A stretch of 32,689 nucleotides of DNA, taken from NCBI GenBank assembly GCA_031363055.1, contig JANLTP010000002.1, forward strand, positions 1 through 32,689. The letters run 5' to 3'. Shown piece by piece: positions 24,600 through 32,428 of the stretch. The notes beneath the pieces were generated by a model. It was not told the origin of the DNA and made no database searches. It saw only the letters and a list, made by a program, of their open reading frames with translations. Source of the DNA: JANLTP01 sp031363055 (GTDB taxonomy: Bacteria > Pseudomonadota > Gammaproteobacteria > Burkholderiales > Burkholderiaceae_E). The position numbers and the translations under genes are program-made. The first letter of the stretch is position 1. Every line of letters begins with the position of its first letter.

Positions 24600-26030
24600 T
24601 CAATTTCGCATCGACAACGGAGGCGCGATACGTTCGAGCGAAACACCCTCAGAATCGACGCCGAGCCAAACCTCGACCACGGCCGCAACCAACATAAGCA
24701 CTGCGCCCAGCAGATACCCATAGAACACTGCCTCGCGAGAACCGGTGCCGATCAGGCTGCCAAATAGCCAAGGCGCGGCCACACCACCGGCCGCCGTGCC
24801 CAAGGCAAAGAACACGGCAATCGCTAGCGCACGTATTTCCAGGGGAAACAATTCACTCACGGTCAGATACGCAGCGCTGGCGGCGGCCGACGCGAAGAAG
24901 AAAATCACCGCCCACAGCAGCATCTGTTCCTGCGCGCTCAAGGCTTCGCGAACGAACAGTAAGCCACTCGCCAACAGTAATATACCGCTGATTGCATAGG
25001 TGGCCGATATGCATATACGTCGTCCCACCGTGTCGAACAAACGCCCGAGCAACAGCGGCCCGAGGAAATTACCGATTGCGAACGGCAACAGGTACAGGCC
25101 GGTCTTCGCCTCGGGTACGCCGTAAAAGCGTACCAGCACCAATGCGTAGGTAAAGAAGATCGCGTTGTAGAGGAAGGCTTGCGAACCGATCAGAGTCAGT
25201 CCCAGAACGGTGCGACGCGGGTAACGCCGAAGCAGGGTATCGACGACTTCGGTGATGCTGGTACTCTGTCGACGGCGGATCATCAGGTAGTCATCGTCGG
25301 CGTTCGTCGTGACCGCTGCAGCCCCGGCACGCGCTTCGATCTGCGTCATCACTTGCTCAGCTTGGTCTGGCCGCCCGTGCACGATCAACCAACGCGGGCT
25401 TTCGGGTATGTAGCGCCGCGCAAATAAAACCGCAAGCCCGAGCAGCGCGCCGATCGCAAAACAAAGCCGCCAACCGACATCGACGGAAAACAACGCGGTA
25501 TCCAGTAGCACCACGGTGGCCAGAGCGCCGACGGCCGCGCCCAACCAATAACTGCCGTTGATGAACAGATTCACCTGGCCACGCACCCGCGCCGGAATGA
25601 GTTCGTCGATCGCGGAGTTGATGGCCGCGTATTCGCCGCCGATGCCGATGCCGGTGATCAGGCGAAACGCCGCCAGACTCCAAAAGTCCCAGGCGAATGC
25701 GCTGAGCAAGGTGCCGAGCAGATAAATCGCCAAGGTTGCGAAGAACATGACTTTGCGTCCGTGACGATCGGTGAGATAGCCGCAGACCAATGCGCCCAAC
25801 ACCGCACCGAGCAAATAAGCCGACGCGGTCGCACCGATCAGGTCGGGCGAGAGACCCAGCGACGCCGGGTTCTGCAGAACGGCGCCGACCGCACCCGTCA
25901 GCGTGACCTCGAGGCCGTCGATCGCCCAACTCGCGCCAAGCGCGCCGACCACGAGCCAGTGGAACCGGCCCCAACGCAGTCGGTCGAGACGGGTGTGTAT
26001 GTTCGAACGAACATCTTCGGTCTGATTCAT
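24600..26030 (-). CDS. MFS transporter, sugar-porter/metabolite:H+ symporter type
   Basis: The 476-residue carrier has 12 predicted helices with a central loop and the sugar-porter motifs GYLTDRHGRKV (loop 2-3), RLITGIGIGGEYAAINS with ELIPARVRGQ (helices 4-5), PESPRWLI after helix 6, GRLFDTVGRR (loop 8-9) and SELFPLEIRA near helix 10. This set marks the SP/metabolite-H+ symporter branch, which imports sugars, aromatic acids, inositol or dicarboxylates. The ATG at 26030 is preferred over a TTG two codons upstream. It is convergent with the glutamate dehydrogenase gene, with a 26-bp gap and no strong terminator between. It lies 178 bp after another MFS gene on the same strand, so co-transcription is possible but not compelling. 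Confidence 0.9.
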   Translation of the reverse strand: MNQTEDVRSNIHTRLDRLRWGRFHWLVVGALGASWAIDGLEVTLTGAVGAVLQNPASLGLSPDLIGATASAYLLGAVLGALVCGYLTDRHGRKVMFFATLAIYLLGTLLSAFAWDFWSLAAFRLITGIGIGGEYAAINSAIDELIPARVRGQVNLFINGSYWLGAAVGALATVVLLDTALFSVDVGWRLCFAIGALLGLAVLFARRYIPESPRWLIVHGRPDQAEQVMTQIEARAGAAAVTTNADDDYLMIRRRQSTSITEVVDTLLRRYPRRTVLGLTLIGSQAFLYNAIFFTYALVLVRFYGVPEAKTGLYLLPFAIGNFLGPLLLGRLFDTVGRRICISATYAISGILLLASGLLFVREALSAQEQMLLWAVIFFFASAAASAAYLTVSELFPLEIRALAIAVFFALGTAAGGVAAPWLFGSLIGTGSREAVFYGYLLGAVLMLVAAVVEVWLGVDSEGVSLERIAPPLSMRN

Positions 26031-26214
26031 TACCAAGCTGTTCTACCACACCGGGCGGCGCAGTGATTCATTCGAGTCATCCCATAAACCGGAGTGGCCG
26101 TGTAAGTAGCGCTGTAAGCAAACTCGCGCAAGGCGATTAAATGACCAGCCGATAGCGAGCCGAACGATGAGCAAAAGAACACTGTGCGACGGCAGAACGT
26201 CAAGCGACCATCGA

Positions 26215-27468
26215 TCAATCTCGGCGCCGTACAACGGTTTCTGGCGCGTACTTCGCAAAGAGCAGCGCCGCGCTAACCGTCAGCACGCCGGCAAAGCTCA
26301 GCGCAAACTCCGGGCTATGTAAATCCGCCAGCAGACCAAGCGCAATCGGTCCTATGACATAGCCCAGATCGGCGAGCATCCGAAAGCTGCTCATCGCAAT
26401 CGCATTCATGCCCGGTGGCGCGGTATCGGCCGCATAGGCAGCCGGTGCGGCGCCACTGACTGCCGAGGCCACACCCCAAAGTGCACAGGCGGCCAGAAAG
26501 CCGGTCAGCGACGGTACCAGCGCAAATACGGCCATCGATCCACCATTCACGAGCGTCGCCGGAACGATCACCCATTTGCGGCCGAATCGGTCGGCCAGGG
26601 CGCCGGCCGGGTAACTGGCGAGAAGGCCCAGAATACTGGCCATGGCGAACCCGGCGCCGACCTGACCGGCACTGAGTCCCAGCTTGACGGAGGCCAATAA
26701 CGGAACGATCGCAAACAGCGCACCGGTGCGGCCAATTGCGCTGACCAGACTGATGAGGCTCACCAGCAAGAAACCAACATGACGCATCAGGGCGCGAACC
26801 TGTTCGCGAAACGGCAGTCGTTGCGCTCTCGCTTCACCACGATGTTCGCTGGCGAAGTCGCGGGTTTCCGGAATGGCATGCCAAGCCAACAGACCACCGA
26901 TCACACTGGCCACGGCGTAGACATAGAACGGCGCTGCCAGGCCAATGTATTCCGCCAGCAAGCCACCGGGCAAGGGTCCAATCCCGAATGCAAACAGGAA
27001 CACGCCCTGATAGGTCGCCATCACGCGACCGCGTCGCTCGGGTGGGCTGATATCGGCCAGGATGACCGCGCCCATGGTCAGCACCATCGCAGCGCCCGCC
27101 CCGGACACAAATCGCGCCACCAGGAATTCGGCGTAGTGATGCGCCAGCGCACACCAGAGATTACCGATCGCCGAGACCGCGCCACCCAGGGCAAGCGTCG
27201 GGCGTCGACCGATACCATCGGCTAACCGGCCGCAGGGAATCGCCATTGCGAAACGCGCCAGGCCGTAGATGGCAATCGTCAGGCCAATGGCCGACACCGA
27301 CACGCCAAACGACTTTGCATAAAGCGGCAGCACCGGAACCAGCGCACCAAAACCCAACTGCGTGACCGCAATGATCACGCACATCCACCCCAACACCCGG
27401 TTGGCCTGAAGTTGCGAGGAATGTTGCCCTCGAGCCAGATCGCCAGGCGATTGAGATGGCGGCGTCAT
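26215..27468 (-). CDS. MFS transporter, DHA1-like
   Basis: The 417-residue protein has 12 predicted helices and duplicated MFS motifs: GRLADGIGRRPTLALGG near residues 80-96 and GALADRFGRKWVIVPA in the second half. ILADISPPERRGRVMATYQGVF near 134-155 resembles drug:H+ antiporter family 1. The N terminus is hydrophilic (about 25 residues). Its start at 27468 lies within 220 bp of the Bug gene on the other strand, making a divergent arrangement. The cargo is unknown; it may export or import a compound handled by the adjacent Bug protein and CoA-transferase. Confidence 0.88.
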   Translation of the reverse strand: MTPPSQSPGDLARGQHSSQLQANRVLGWMCVIIAVTQLGFGALVPVLPLYAKSFGVSVSAIGLTIAIYGLARFAMAIPCGRLADGIGRRPTLALGGAVSAIGNLWCALAHHYAEFLVARFVSGAGAAMVLTMGAVILADISPPERRGRVMATYQGVFLFAFGIGPLPGGLLAEYIGLAAPFYVYAVASVIGGLLAWHAIPETRDFASEHRGEARAQRLPFREQVRALMRHVGFLLVSLISLVSAIGRTGALFAIVPLLASVKLGLSAGQVGAGFAMASILGLLASYPAGALADRFGRKWVIVPATLVNGGSMAVFALVPSLTGFLAACALWGVASAVSGAAPAAYAADTAPPGMNAIAMSSFRMLADLGYVIGPIALGLLADLHSPEFALSFAGVLTVSAALLFAKYAPETVVRRRD

Positions 27469-27688
27469 GCACCTGATTCTAGGCGACTCACCGGGCAGCG
27501 ATGTTGAACCCGTTTTGAGCCCGTTGAAAACTCAAGCGCTCATGAATCTCGCGTCATCCACAATTTATGGTCGAATCAGCGAAAATGTCGTACGTCAGGG
27601 AAATAGCGCTAGTCGATTTGAAAAGCGGTTTCACTCAGCCGGTTCAAATGATTGCACCGGCATGCGAGCAGTGCGGGAGACAATGAAG

Positions 27689-28642
27689 ATGCGAAAACTT
27701 TTAGCCGCGATAGTGCTGACGATGACCAGCCTGAGCGCCATTGCTCAAAACTATCCAACCAAGCCGATCCGATTGGTGGTGCCGTTTCCGGCCGGATCGG
27801 CGACCGACACCATTGCCCGTGTCCTGGGTGCCGCCGTCTCGGGTTCGATCGGGCAAACCATCGTTGTTGAAAACAAGGCCGGGGCCGACGGCGCCATTGC
27901 TGGTGCTGACGTTGCGCGCGCCGCACCGGATGGCTACACCCTGCTGATGGCCACCAACAGCCCGATGGCGGTGGCGCCGGCCATGAAAAAGGTGCCGCCC
28001 TACGACCCGGTCAACGACTTCACCCCGATTACCGATATCGGCCGGTACACGTTTTTTATCGTGGCCCATCCGAGCGTGCCAGCCAACACCGTAGCCGAGC
28101 TGATCCAGTATGCCAAAGCCAATCCGGACAAACTGAATTACGCCACCGGTAACACCACCGGTATCGTATCGTTCGCTCAATTCGCCGCGTTGACTGCGAC
28201 CAAAATGGTCCATGTGCCCTACAAGGGTGAGCCTCAGGCACTGACTGATGTGATCGCCGGCCGAGTGCAGTTGATGATCGTTTCTGCCGGCACCTCGGTG
28301 CCGCATCTGCGCGAAGGACGCCTGAAAGCGCTGGCCGTCACCCTGCCCAAGCGCAGCCCGATTCTGCCCAATGTGCCGACCATTGCCGAAGCCGGTGTGC
28401 CGCAATTCTCATTGACGTCCTGGGCGGCGCTGTTCGGCCCCGCGAAATTGCCGCGCGAAGTCGTGGCGCGTCTGAACAAAGAATTCATCGCTGCCATGAC
28501 CAAACCGGAGGTCCAGTCGGCCATGGAAAAACAGGCGTTCGAGATGAATGGCTCAACGCCCGAAAAATTGGCGATCTGGGTCAAGGACCAATATGACGTG
28601 TACCGCGCGGTGCTCAAGGCCGCCGGCATCGAACCCGAATGA
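27689..28642 (+). CDS. Tripartite tricarboxylate transporter-type substrate-binding protein (Bug family)
   Basis: The 317-residue periplasmic protein has a signal peptide ending in SAIAQ, the Bug opening NYPTKPIRLVVPFPAGSATDTIARVL, then GQTIVVENKAGADGAI and PYDPVNDFTPITDIG. ATG at 27689 is chosen because GGGAGA (27675-27680) is 8 nt before it; an ATG two codons earlier is too close. Bug proteins bind small carboxylates. No TctAB genes are nearby. A class III CoA-transferase starts 69 bp downstream on the same strand, so the ligand may be a carboxylic acid that is later activated with CoA. A 17-bp tandem repeat begins at this gene's stop codon. Confidence 0.92.
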   Translation: MRKLLAAIVLTMTSLSAIAQNYPTKPIRLVVPFPAGSATDTIARVLGAAVSGSIGQTIVVENKAGADGAIAGADVARAAPDGYTLLMATNSPMAVAPAMKKVPPYDPVNDFTPITDIGRYTFFIVAHPSVPANTVAELIQYAKANPDKLNYATGNTTGIVSFAQFAALTATKMVHVPYKGEPQALTDVIAGRVQLMIVSAGTSVPHLREGRLKALAVTLPKRSPILPNVPTIAEAGVPQFSLTSWAALFGPAKLPREVVARLNKEFIAAMTKPEVQSAMEKQAFEMNGSTPEKLAIWVKDQYDVYRAVLKAAGIEPE

Positions 28643-28687
28643 CGGCCTGCAATGAATAACGCCCTGCAGTGAATGACGGCCTGCAAC
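28637..28687 (+). repeat. Three tandem 17-bp repeats at the Bug stop codon
   Basis: Units start at 28637 (GAATGACGGCCTGCAAT), 28654 (GAATAACGCCCTGCAGT) and 28671 (GAATGACGGCCTGCAAC). The first contains the gene's TGA. Because 17 is not a multiple of 3, the copied stop codons at 28640, 28657 and 28674 fall in all three frames. The array fills most of the 69-bp gap before the CoA-transferase. Confidence 0.8.
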
Positions 28688-28711
28688 TAACACGCGATAA
28701 AGGATCACACC

Positions 28712-29986
28712 ATGTCTGCGAATAATGCCGACTCAAGCCCCGCCACTCAAAGCCCCGCACCAGGCCCCCTGCACGGGATTCGGGTGCTCGATCTGTCGCG
28801 CGTGCTGGCGGCTCCCTGGTGTGTCCAGAATCTGGGCGACCTCGGCGCCGACATCATCAAGATCGAGCGGCCTGGTAGCGGCGACGAATCGCGCCAGTGG
28901 GGTCCGCCTTGGTTCAAAGGCGCGGACGGCAAACCAACGCGCGAGTCAGCCTACTTCATGTCGACCAACCGCAACAAGCGCTCGGTCGCCGTTGATCTGT
29001 CCAAGCCCGAAGGACAAGCGCTGATTTGCCAGATGGCCAAGGAAGCCGACATTTGTATCGAGAACTTCAAGGTCGGCGATCTGGCCCGCTATGGTCTCGA
29101 CTACGCCGCGCTATCGAAGATCAATCCGCGCCTGATCTATTGTTCGGTCACCGGCTTTGGACAGGACGGACCCTGGGCGACACGACCCGGCTACGACTAT
29201 TTGTTTCAGGGCATGGGTGGGCTCATGAGCGTCACCGGCGAGCGCGACGATCGACCGGGCGGTGGGCCACAACGGTTCGGCGCACCGATCGTCGACTTGT
29301 TCACCGGCATGTACGCGAGCATTGCCATTCTGGCGGCCATCAATCATCGCAACACCACCGGCGAAGGCCAGCATCTGGACATCTCGCTGTTTGGCGCCGT
29401 CCTGGCGATGAGTTCCGGACAGATGTCGAACTACATGATCGGCGGCAAGGTGCCCGGCCGAATCGGCAACGTTGCACCGAACATCACGCCCTACGGCGTT
29501 TATCCGTGCTCGGACGGCCCGCTCATCATCGCCAGCGCCAACCAGTCGCAGTTTGTTTCACTGTGCAAGGCGCTCGGCCATCCGGAGTGGATCGGGGACG
29601 CACGATTCCTGAATAACGAAGCGCGCATGGCACATCAGGACGAACTGCACGGCCTGTTCTCGGCGGTCATGCAACACCGCACCCGCAGCGAATGGGAAGA
29701 AGTGTTCACCGCCGCTGGTGTGCCGGCCGGGCCGATCAATGACTATTCGCAGGCCATTGTGCATCCAGTGGCGAAACATCAGAAAACGCGAATCGGCATA
29801 CCGCATGCGCTCGGGGTTGACGCGCCCGGTATTGCCAACCCGATGCGCTTTTCAAAGTCTCCCGTCAGTTACCGGCGCCCACCACCGCTGCTTGGCCAAC
29901 ATACGCTCGAAGTGCTGCGTGAATTTGGCCTCGATGACGCGGCGATCGAAGCACTGCAAAAATCGGGAGCGATTCGCTTGAGCTGA
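28712..29986 (+). CDS. Class III CoA-transferase (CaiB/BaiF, formyl-CoA transferase family)
   Basis: The 424-residue enzyme moves CoA between carboxylic acids through an aspartyl-CoA anhydride. Signs are the N-terminal GIRVLDLSRVLAAPWCVQNLGDLGADIIKIE, the NRNKRSVAVDL segment near 86-95, and the catalytic aspartate D162 in GYDYLFQGMGG. Later come LDISLFG and the AGVPAGPINDYSQ turn near residue 335. The length is normal. AAAGGA lies about 8 nt before the ATG. It follows the Bug gene on the same strand and probably forms an operon with it, making carboxylate uptake and activation a coherent pair. Members serve oxalate, carnitine, bile acid, succinate/glutarate and aromatic acid routes; the particular acid cannot be told. 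Confidence 0.92.
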   Translation: MSANNADSSPATQSPAPGPLHGIRVLDLSRVLAAPWCVQNLGDLGADIIKIERPGSGDESRQWGPPWFKGADGKPTRESAYFMSTNRNKRSVAVDLSKPEGQALICQMAKEADICIENFKVGDLARYGLDYAALSKINPRLIYCSVTGFGQDGPWATRPGYDYLFQGMGGLMSVTGERDDRPGGGPQRFGAPIVDLFTGMYASIAILAAINHRNTTGEGQHLDISLFGAVLAMSSGQMSNYMIGGKVPGRIGNVAPNITPYGVYPCSDGPLIIASANQSQFVSLCKALGHPEWIGDARFLNNEARMAHQDELHGLFSAVMQHRTRSEWEEVFTAAGVPAGPINDYSQAIVHPVAKHQKTRIGIPHALGVDAPGIANPMRFSKSPVSYRRPPPLLGQHTLEVLREFGLDDAAIEALQKSGAIRLS

Positions 29987-30070
29987 TTTGGCGAGTTCGT
30001 TTTCGTCAGGGGCGCCGCATTGACCAACTTCGAGGCTCCGGTTGATACTGGCCCAAACGCAAGGGTTTCG

Positions 30071-30577
30071 CTAAGGCTTGTACGCCGTCAACGCCTTCGC
30101 CAAGTCCTGATACTCTTCGCACTCCTTGTTCCCGCAAACCCGCTCCAACTCAGTGAGATGTTTGCGCGCGTTCTCCGGCTGCTTCAGCATCAGATACAAC
30201 TCGCCGATGTACTCGTGCGCGCCCCGGTGATCCGGGTCGAGCTTGAGCGCCTCGTCGTAGTGGACCTTGGATCGGGCCAGGTCGCCGCTCTTGCGCAGCG
30301 AGTACCCGAGAAGACTTTGAGCGTCGGCATTCTTCGGTTCCTTGCCCACCAGCGCATTGAGTTCGCGTACCGCAAAGGCCCAATCCTTGCGCTCGATGGC
30401 GGCACGCGCCTTTTCCAGCGGCGGCGATACCGACTGCGCGGGGCCAGAGGGCCTGATATCGGCGGCGAACGACGCAACAGGAAACAGCACGCCGCCACTG
30501 ATGATAACGGCGCCCGCGATGCTGCGAGTTGCGGACTTCGCGCGCGAAATGAAGGCGGTGGTGTTTGACAGGTTCAT
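30071..30577 (-). CDS. Secreted TPR-repeat protein
   Basis: The 168-residue protein has a signal peptide (basic start, hydrophobic stretch, ASFA/AD cleavage near residue 38) and two to three tetratricopeptide repeats: LEKARAAIERKDWAFAVRELNALV, AQSLLGYSLRKSGDLARSKVHYDEAL and AHEYIGELYLMLKQPENARKHL. A C-terminal LERVCGNKECEEYQDL has two cysteines five residues apart that may form a disulfide in the periplasm. Proteins of this kind act as small adaptors; no partner is evident. The start at 30577 is set by GAGGAG about 8 nt upstream and by the signal peptide; the frame is open to 30742 without protein character. It is convergent with the CoA-transferase and divergent from hipB. Confidence 0.85.
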   Translation of the reverse strand: MNLSNTTAFISRAKSATRSIAGAVIISGGVLFPVASFAADIRPSGPAQSVSPPLEKARAAIERKDWAFAVRELNALVGKEPKNADAQSLLGYSLRKSGDLARSKVHYDEALKLDPDHRGAHEYIGELYLMLKQPENARKHLTELERVCGNKECEEYQDLAKALTAYKP

Positions 30578-30745
30578 GACGACTCTCCTCGGAAATCCGT
30601 TTGTGCGTGTGAATCGGCTCTGATGACTGGATCGGTTATCTCGAATCCATCGCAATAGTCTAATTTGTATTGCCTGAATTTCGGGCCGCTCTTCGATCAA
30701 TACGCCGATTCGCAGCCTGCTTCGGCCAAAGGAGCGGACCAAAGT

Positions 30746-30761
30746 ATATTCGATCGAATAT
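30746..30761. promoter_or_regulatory. Perfect 16-bp palindrome, candidate HipB operator 1
   Basis: ATATTCGATCGAATAT is its own reverse complement. It lies in AT-rich DNA about 100 bp upstream of the hipB start. HipB-type repressors bind such palindromes to control their own operon. A second, imperfect site is centred 49 bp downstream, and TATATTCG half-sites recur at 30745 and 30844. Confidence 0.6.
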
Positions 30762-30791
30762 TATTCGGTCATCTTTGGGCAATTCGGCCAC

Positions 30792-30813
30792 AATATAATC
30801 GATCTTTTATATT
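30792..30813. promoter_or_regulatory. Imperfect inverted repeat overlapping a TATAAT -10 element, candidate HipB operator 2
   Basis: AATATAA at 30792-30798 pairs with TTATATT at 30807-30813 around a GATC centre, with two mismatched positions. TATAAT at 30794-30799 is a perfect -10 sequence on the plus strand; no strong -35 is seen at 16-18 bp. Binding here would block polymerase at hipBA. Confidence 0.5.
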
Positions 30814-30862
30814 CTTCATATTTCAAGTAGTATCGAGCAACTTATATTCGCTCGTTACTATT

Positions 30863-31069
30863 TTGAATAGTCATCAGTTCGGAAAACTCGTTCGACAGGC
30901 ACGCAAGAACGCCAAGCTTACCCAGGCGGAGGCAGCCGCCTTGTGTTCGGTAAGTGCGCCCTTTTTTAGTCACCTCGAAGCCGGAAAGCCGACGATTCAG
31001 CTTGAGAAGGCTTTGCATGTGGCTGCCCAGTTGGGCCTGCGCCTTACGTTGAAGTCCGAGCGCCAGTGA
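30863..31069 (+). CDS. hipB: HipB-like antitoxin, Xre-family HTH repressor
   Basis: The 68-residue product from the TTG at 30863 is a single Xre helix-turn-helix domain: FGKLVRQARKNAKLTQAEAAALCSVSAPFFSHLEAGKPTIQLEKALHVA in outline, with TQAEAAALCSVS as helices 2-3. HipB proteins neutralise HipA and repress the hipBA promoter as dimers. No ATG or strong SD is available; the upstream part of the open frame is AT-rich operator DNA and not protein-like, so the TTG start is inferred from homology length. Its TGA overlaps the GTG of hipA (GTGA at 31066-31069), which keeps synthesis of the pair coupled. Confidence 0.8.
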   Translation: MNSHQFGKLVRQARKNAKLTQAEAAALCSVSAPFFSHLEAGKPTIQLEKALHVAAQLGLRLTLKSERQ

Positions 31070-32337
31070 ATCTCTATTGCGACGAAGTTCGTATTGGCGA
31101 CTTGCGGCTTTCAGGAAGTGCGTGGCGCCTGGAGTTCGCTCGCAGTCCGGCGGTGCCAATGTCGCCTCATTTTGAATGGCGAAAGGGCGCGATCTTCGAG
31201 TCGCAGGCCGTTGAAGATTTCTTCGTGAACTATTTGCCAGAGGAGCCATTTGCCGAACGGGTCGCCGCTCGAATCAGTCCAAGACCACGCAGCTTCGAAG
31301 ATTGGTTCATCGCGCTGGGTCAGGAACTGACGGGCGCTTATGCGCTTACTCCGGTGGATGTTGATCTGGCGAGTGAACAGTACTTCGATTTGCCTGAGCA
31401 CATCCTTTTCGAGGGTATGAGAAGCTCGCGCTCGCGTGCCGATGCAATCGCATTTACGCTCAATCAGGTCAGTAATCAGCCGCGTCTCTCGCTGGCGGGC
31501 GCGCAAGATAAGTTCGCGCTTTGGTTTGACCCGGGCGGTATCGATCCAGAACGGCGTTTCAAAATTCCACAGGGTCGAGCCGCGTCAACCCATATCTTCA
31601 AACCCGAAAGCTCGGATGCTCGATACCCCATGCTGCCGGCCAATGAGTACGCCTGCGCGCAGCTCGCGCGCCTGGTCGGTCTTTCGGTAGCGAAATCAAG
31701 CTTGTTGACCCTGGGCGGCGTGCGTACCTTGGTAACCGAGCGCTTTGACCGGCGGCGACGCGGCGGGCAAGTACGACGGATCCACCAAATAGATTTATGT
31801 CAGTTGTTAAATTTGCCGCGCGCGCGCAAATATGGAAGCCAAAACGCCGGTGTCGACACCGAACAGTTTTTCGAAAGTTGCGCGCTCCTGAGCGTGCCGG
31901 CGTTAGCCCGTCGAACGCATTTGCGTTCATGGCTATTCAACTTTTTGATTGGCAATCAAGATGCGCACGCGAAGAACTATTCGTTTTTGTATCTTGATGG
32001 CTGGCGAACGGCGCCGTTGTATGACCTGCTCAGCGTCATGCCCTATTTGCCCGATCAGAGCCTGTCGATGGGGCTGCTCAACGAATACCGACCCGGTTGG
32101 TTCGAGCGCAAGCATTGGGTGAGCTTGGCGCGACTGGCGGGCGTAACCGACAACTATCTTGCCGAAGAAATCCGCGGCATCGTGCAGCGAATCAAGGAGG
32201 CCACAAATCCATTGGGCGAGCTTCTTCGCGCTCGGCTATCCGATGATGAGCTGGATTTCTTGGCCAGTCGAGTCAACCCAGTCATTGTGCAACGCGCGCA
32301 GTATCTGCACGATGCAGTCGCCAGCCTGAAGGCTTGA
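31066..32337 (+). CDS. hipA: HipA-like Ser/Thr kinase toxin
   Basis: The 423-residue kinase starts with the HipA N-terminal subdomain (to about residue 100). The core has S142 in LSLAGAQDKF, the equivalent of the autophosphorylated serine in the E. coli Gly-rich loop. K179 in HIFKPES is the candidate ATP lysine, followed by NEYACAQLA and ERFDR near 225-229. The catalytic D299 lies in NQDAHAKNYS and the metal-binding D320 in PLYDLLS. All key residues are present, so the toxin should be active. HipA kinases phosphorylate tRNA synthetases such as GltX and cause growth arrest; the target here is not known. GTG start overlaps the hipB stop. An inverted repeat spans its own stop codon. Confidence 0.93.
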   Translation: MNLYCDEVRIGDLRLSGSAWRLEFARSPAVPMSPHFEWRKGAIFESQAVEDFFVNYLPEEPFAERVAARISPRPRSFEDWFIALGQELTGAYALTPVDVDLASEQYFDLPEHILFEGMRSSRSRADAIAFTLNQVSNQPRLSLAGAQDKFALWFDPGGIDPERRFKIPQGRAASTHIFKPESSDARYPMLPANEYACAQLARLVGLSVAKSSLLTLGGVRTLVTERFDRRRRGGQVRRIHQIDLCQLLNLPRARKYGSQNAGVDTEQFFESCALLSVPALARRTHLRSWLFNFLIGNQDAHAKNYSFLYLDGWRTAPLYDLLSVMPYLPDQSLSMGLLNEYRPGWFERKHWVSLARLAGVTDNYLAEEIRGIVQRIKEATNPLGELLRARLSDDELDFLASRVNPVIVQRAQYLHDAVASLKA

Positions 32338-32368
32338 ATTTATGGTCGATCTCAGAGTATAAATTCAA
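32334..32368 (+). terminator. Inverted repeat spanning the hipA stop codon
   Basis: TTGAATTTAT at 32334-32343 and ATAAATTCAA at 32359-32368 are perfect 10-bp arms with a 15-nt loop. The hipA TGA lies in the left arm. The stem is AT-rich and has no T tract after it, so it is not a standard terminator; it may protect the 3' end or be a protein site. ACGGT/ACCGT followed by TTTT at 32400-32426 is a second weak candidate for termination. Confidence 0.4.
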
Positions 32369-32428
32369 CGAACTGCGAGCGTCGAATGCATTCATCGTTA
32401 CGGTTTGGCCCTTAACTTACCGTTTTGC

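Noticed and set aside
26031..26214. Gap between the two MFS genes examined for a small gene or RNA
   Set aside because: No frame with protein character, no strong hairpin and no repeat was seen.
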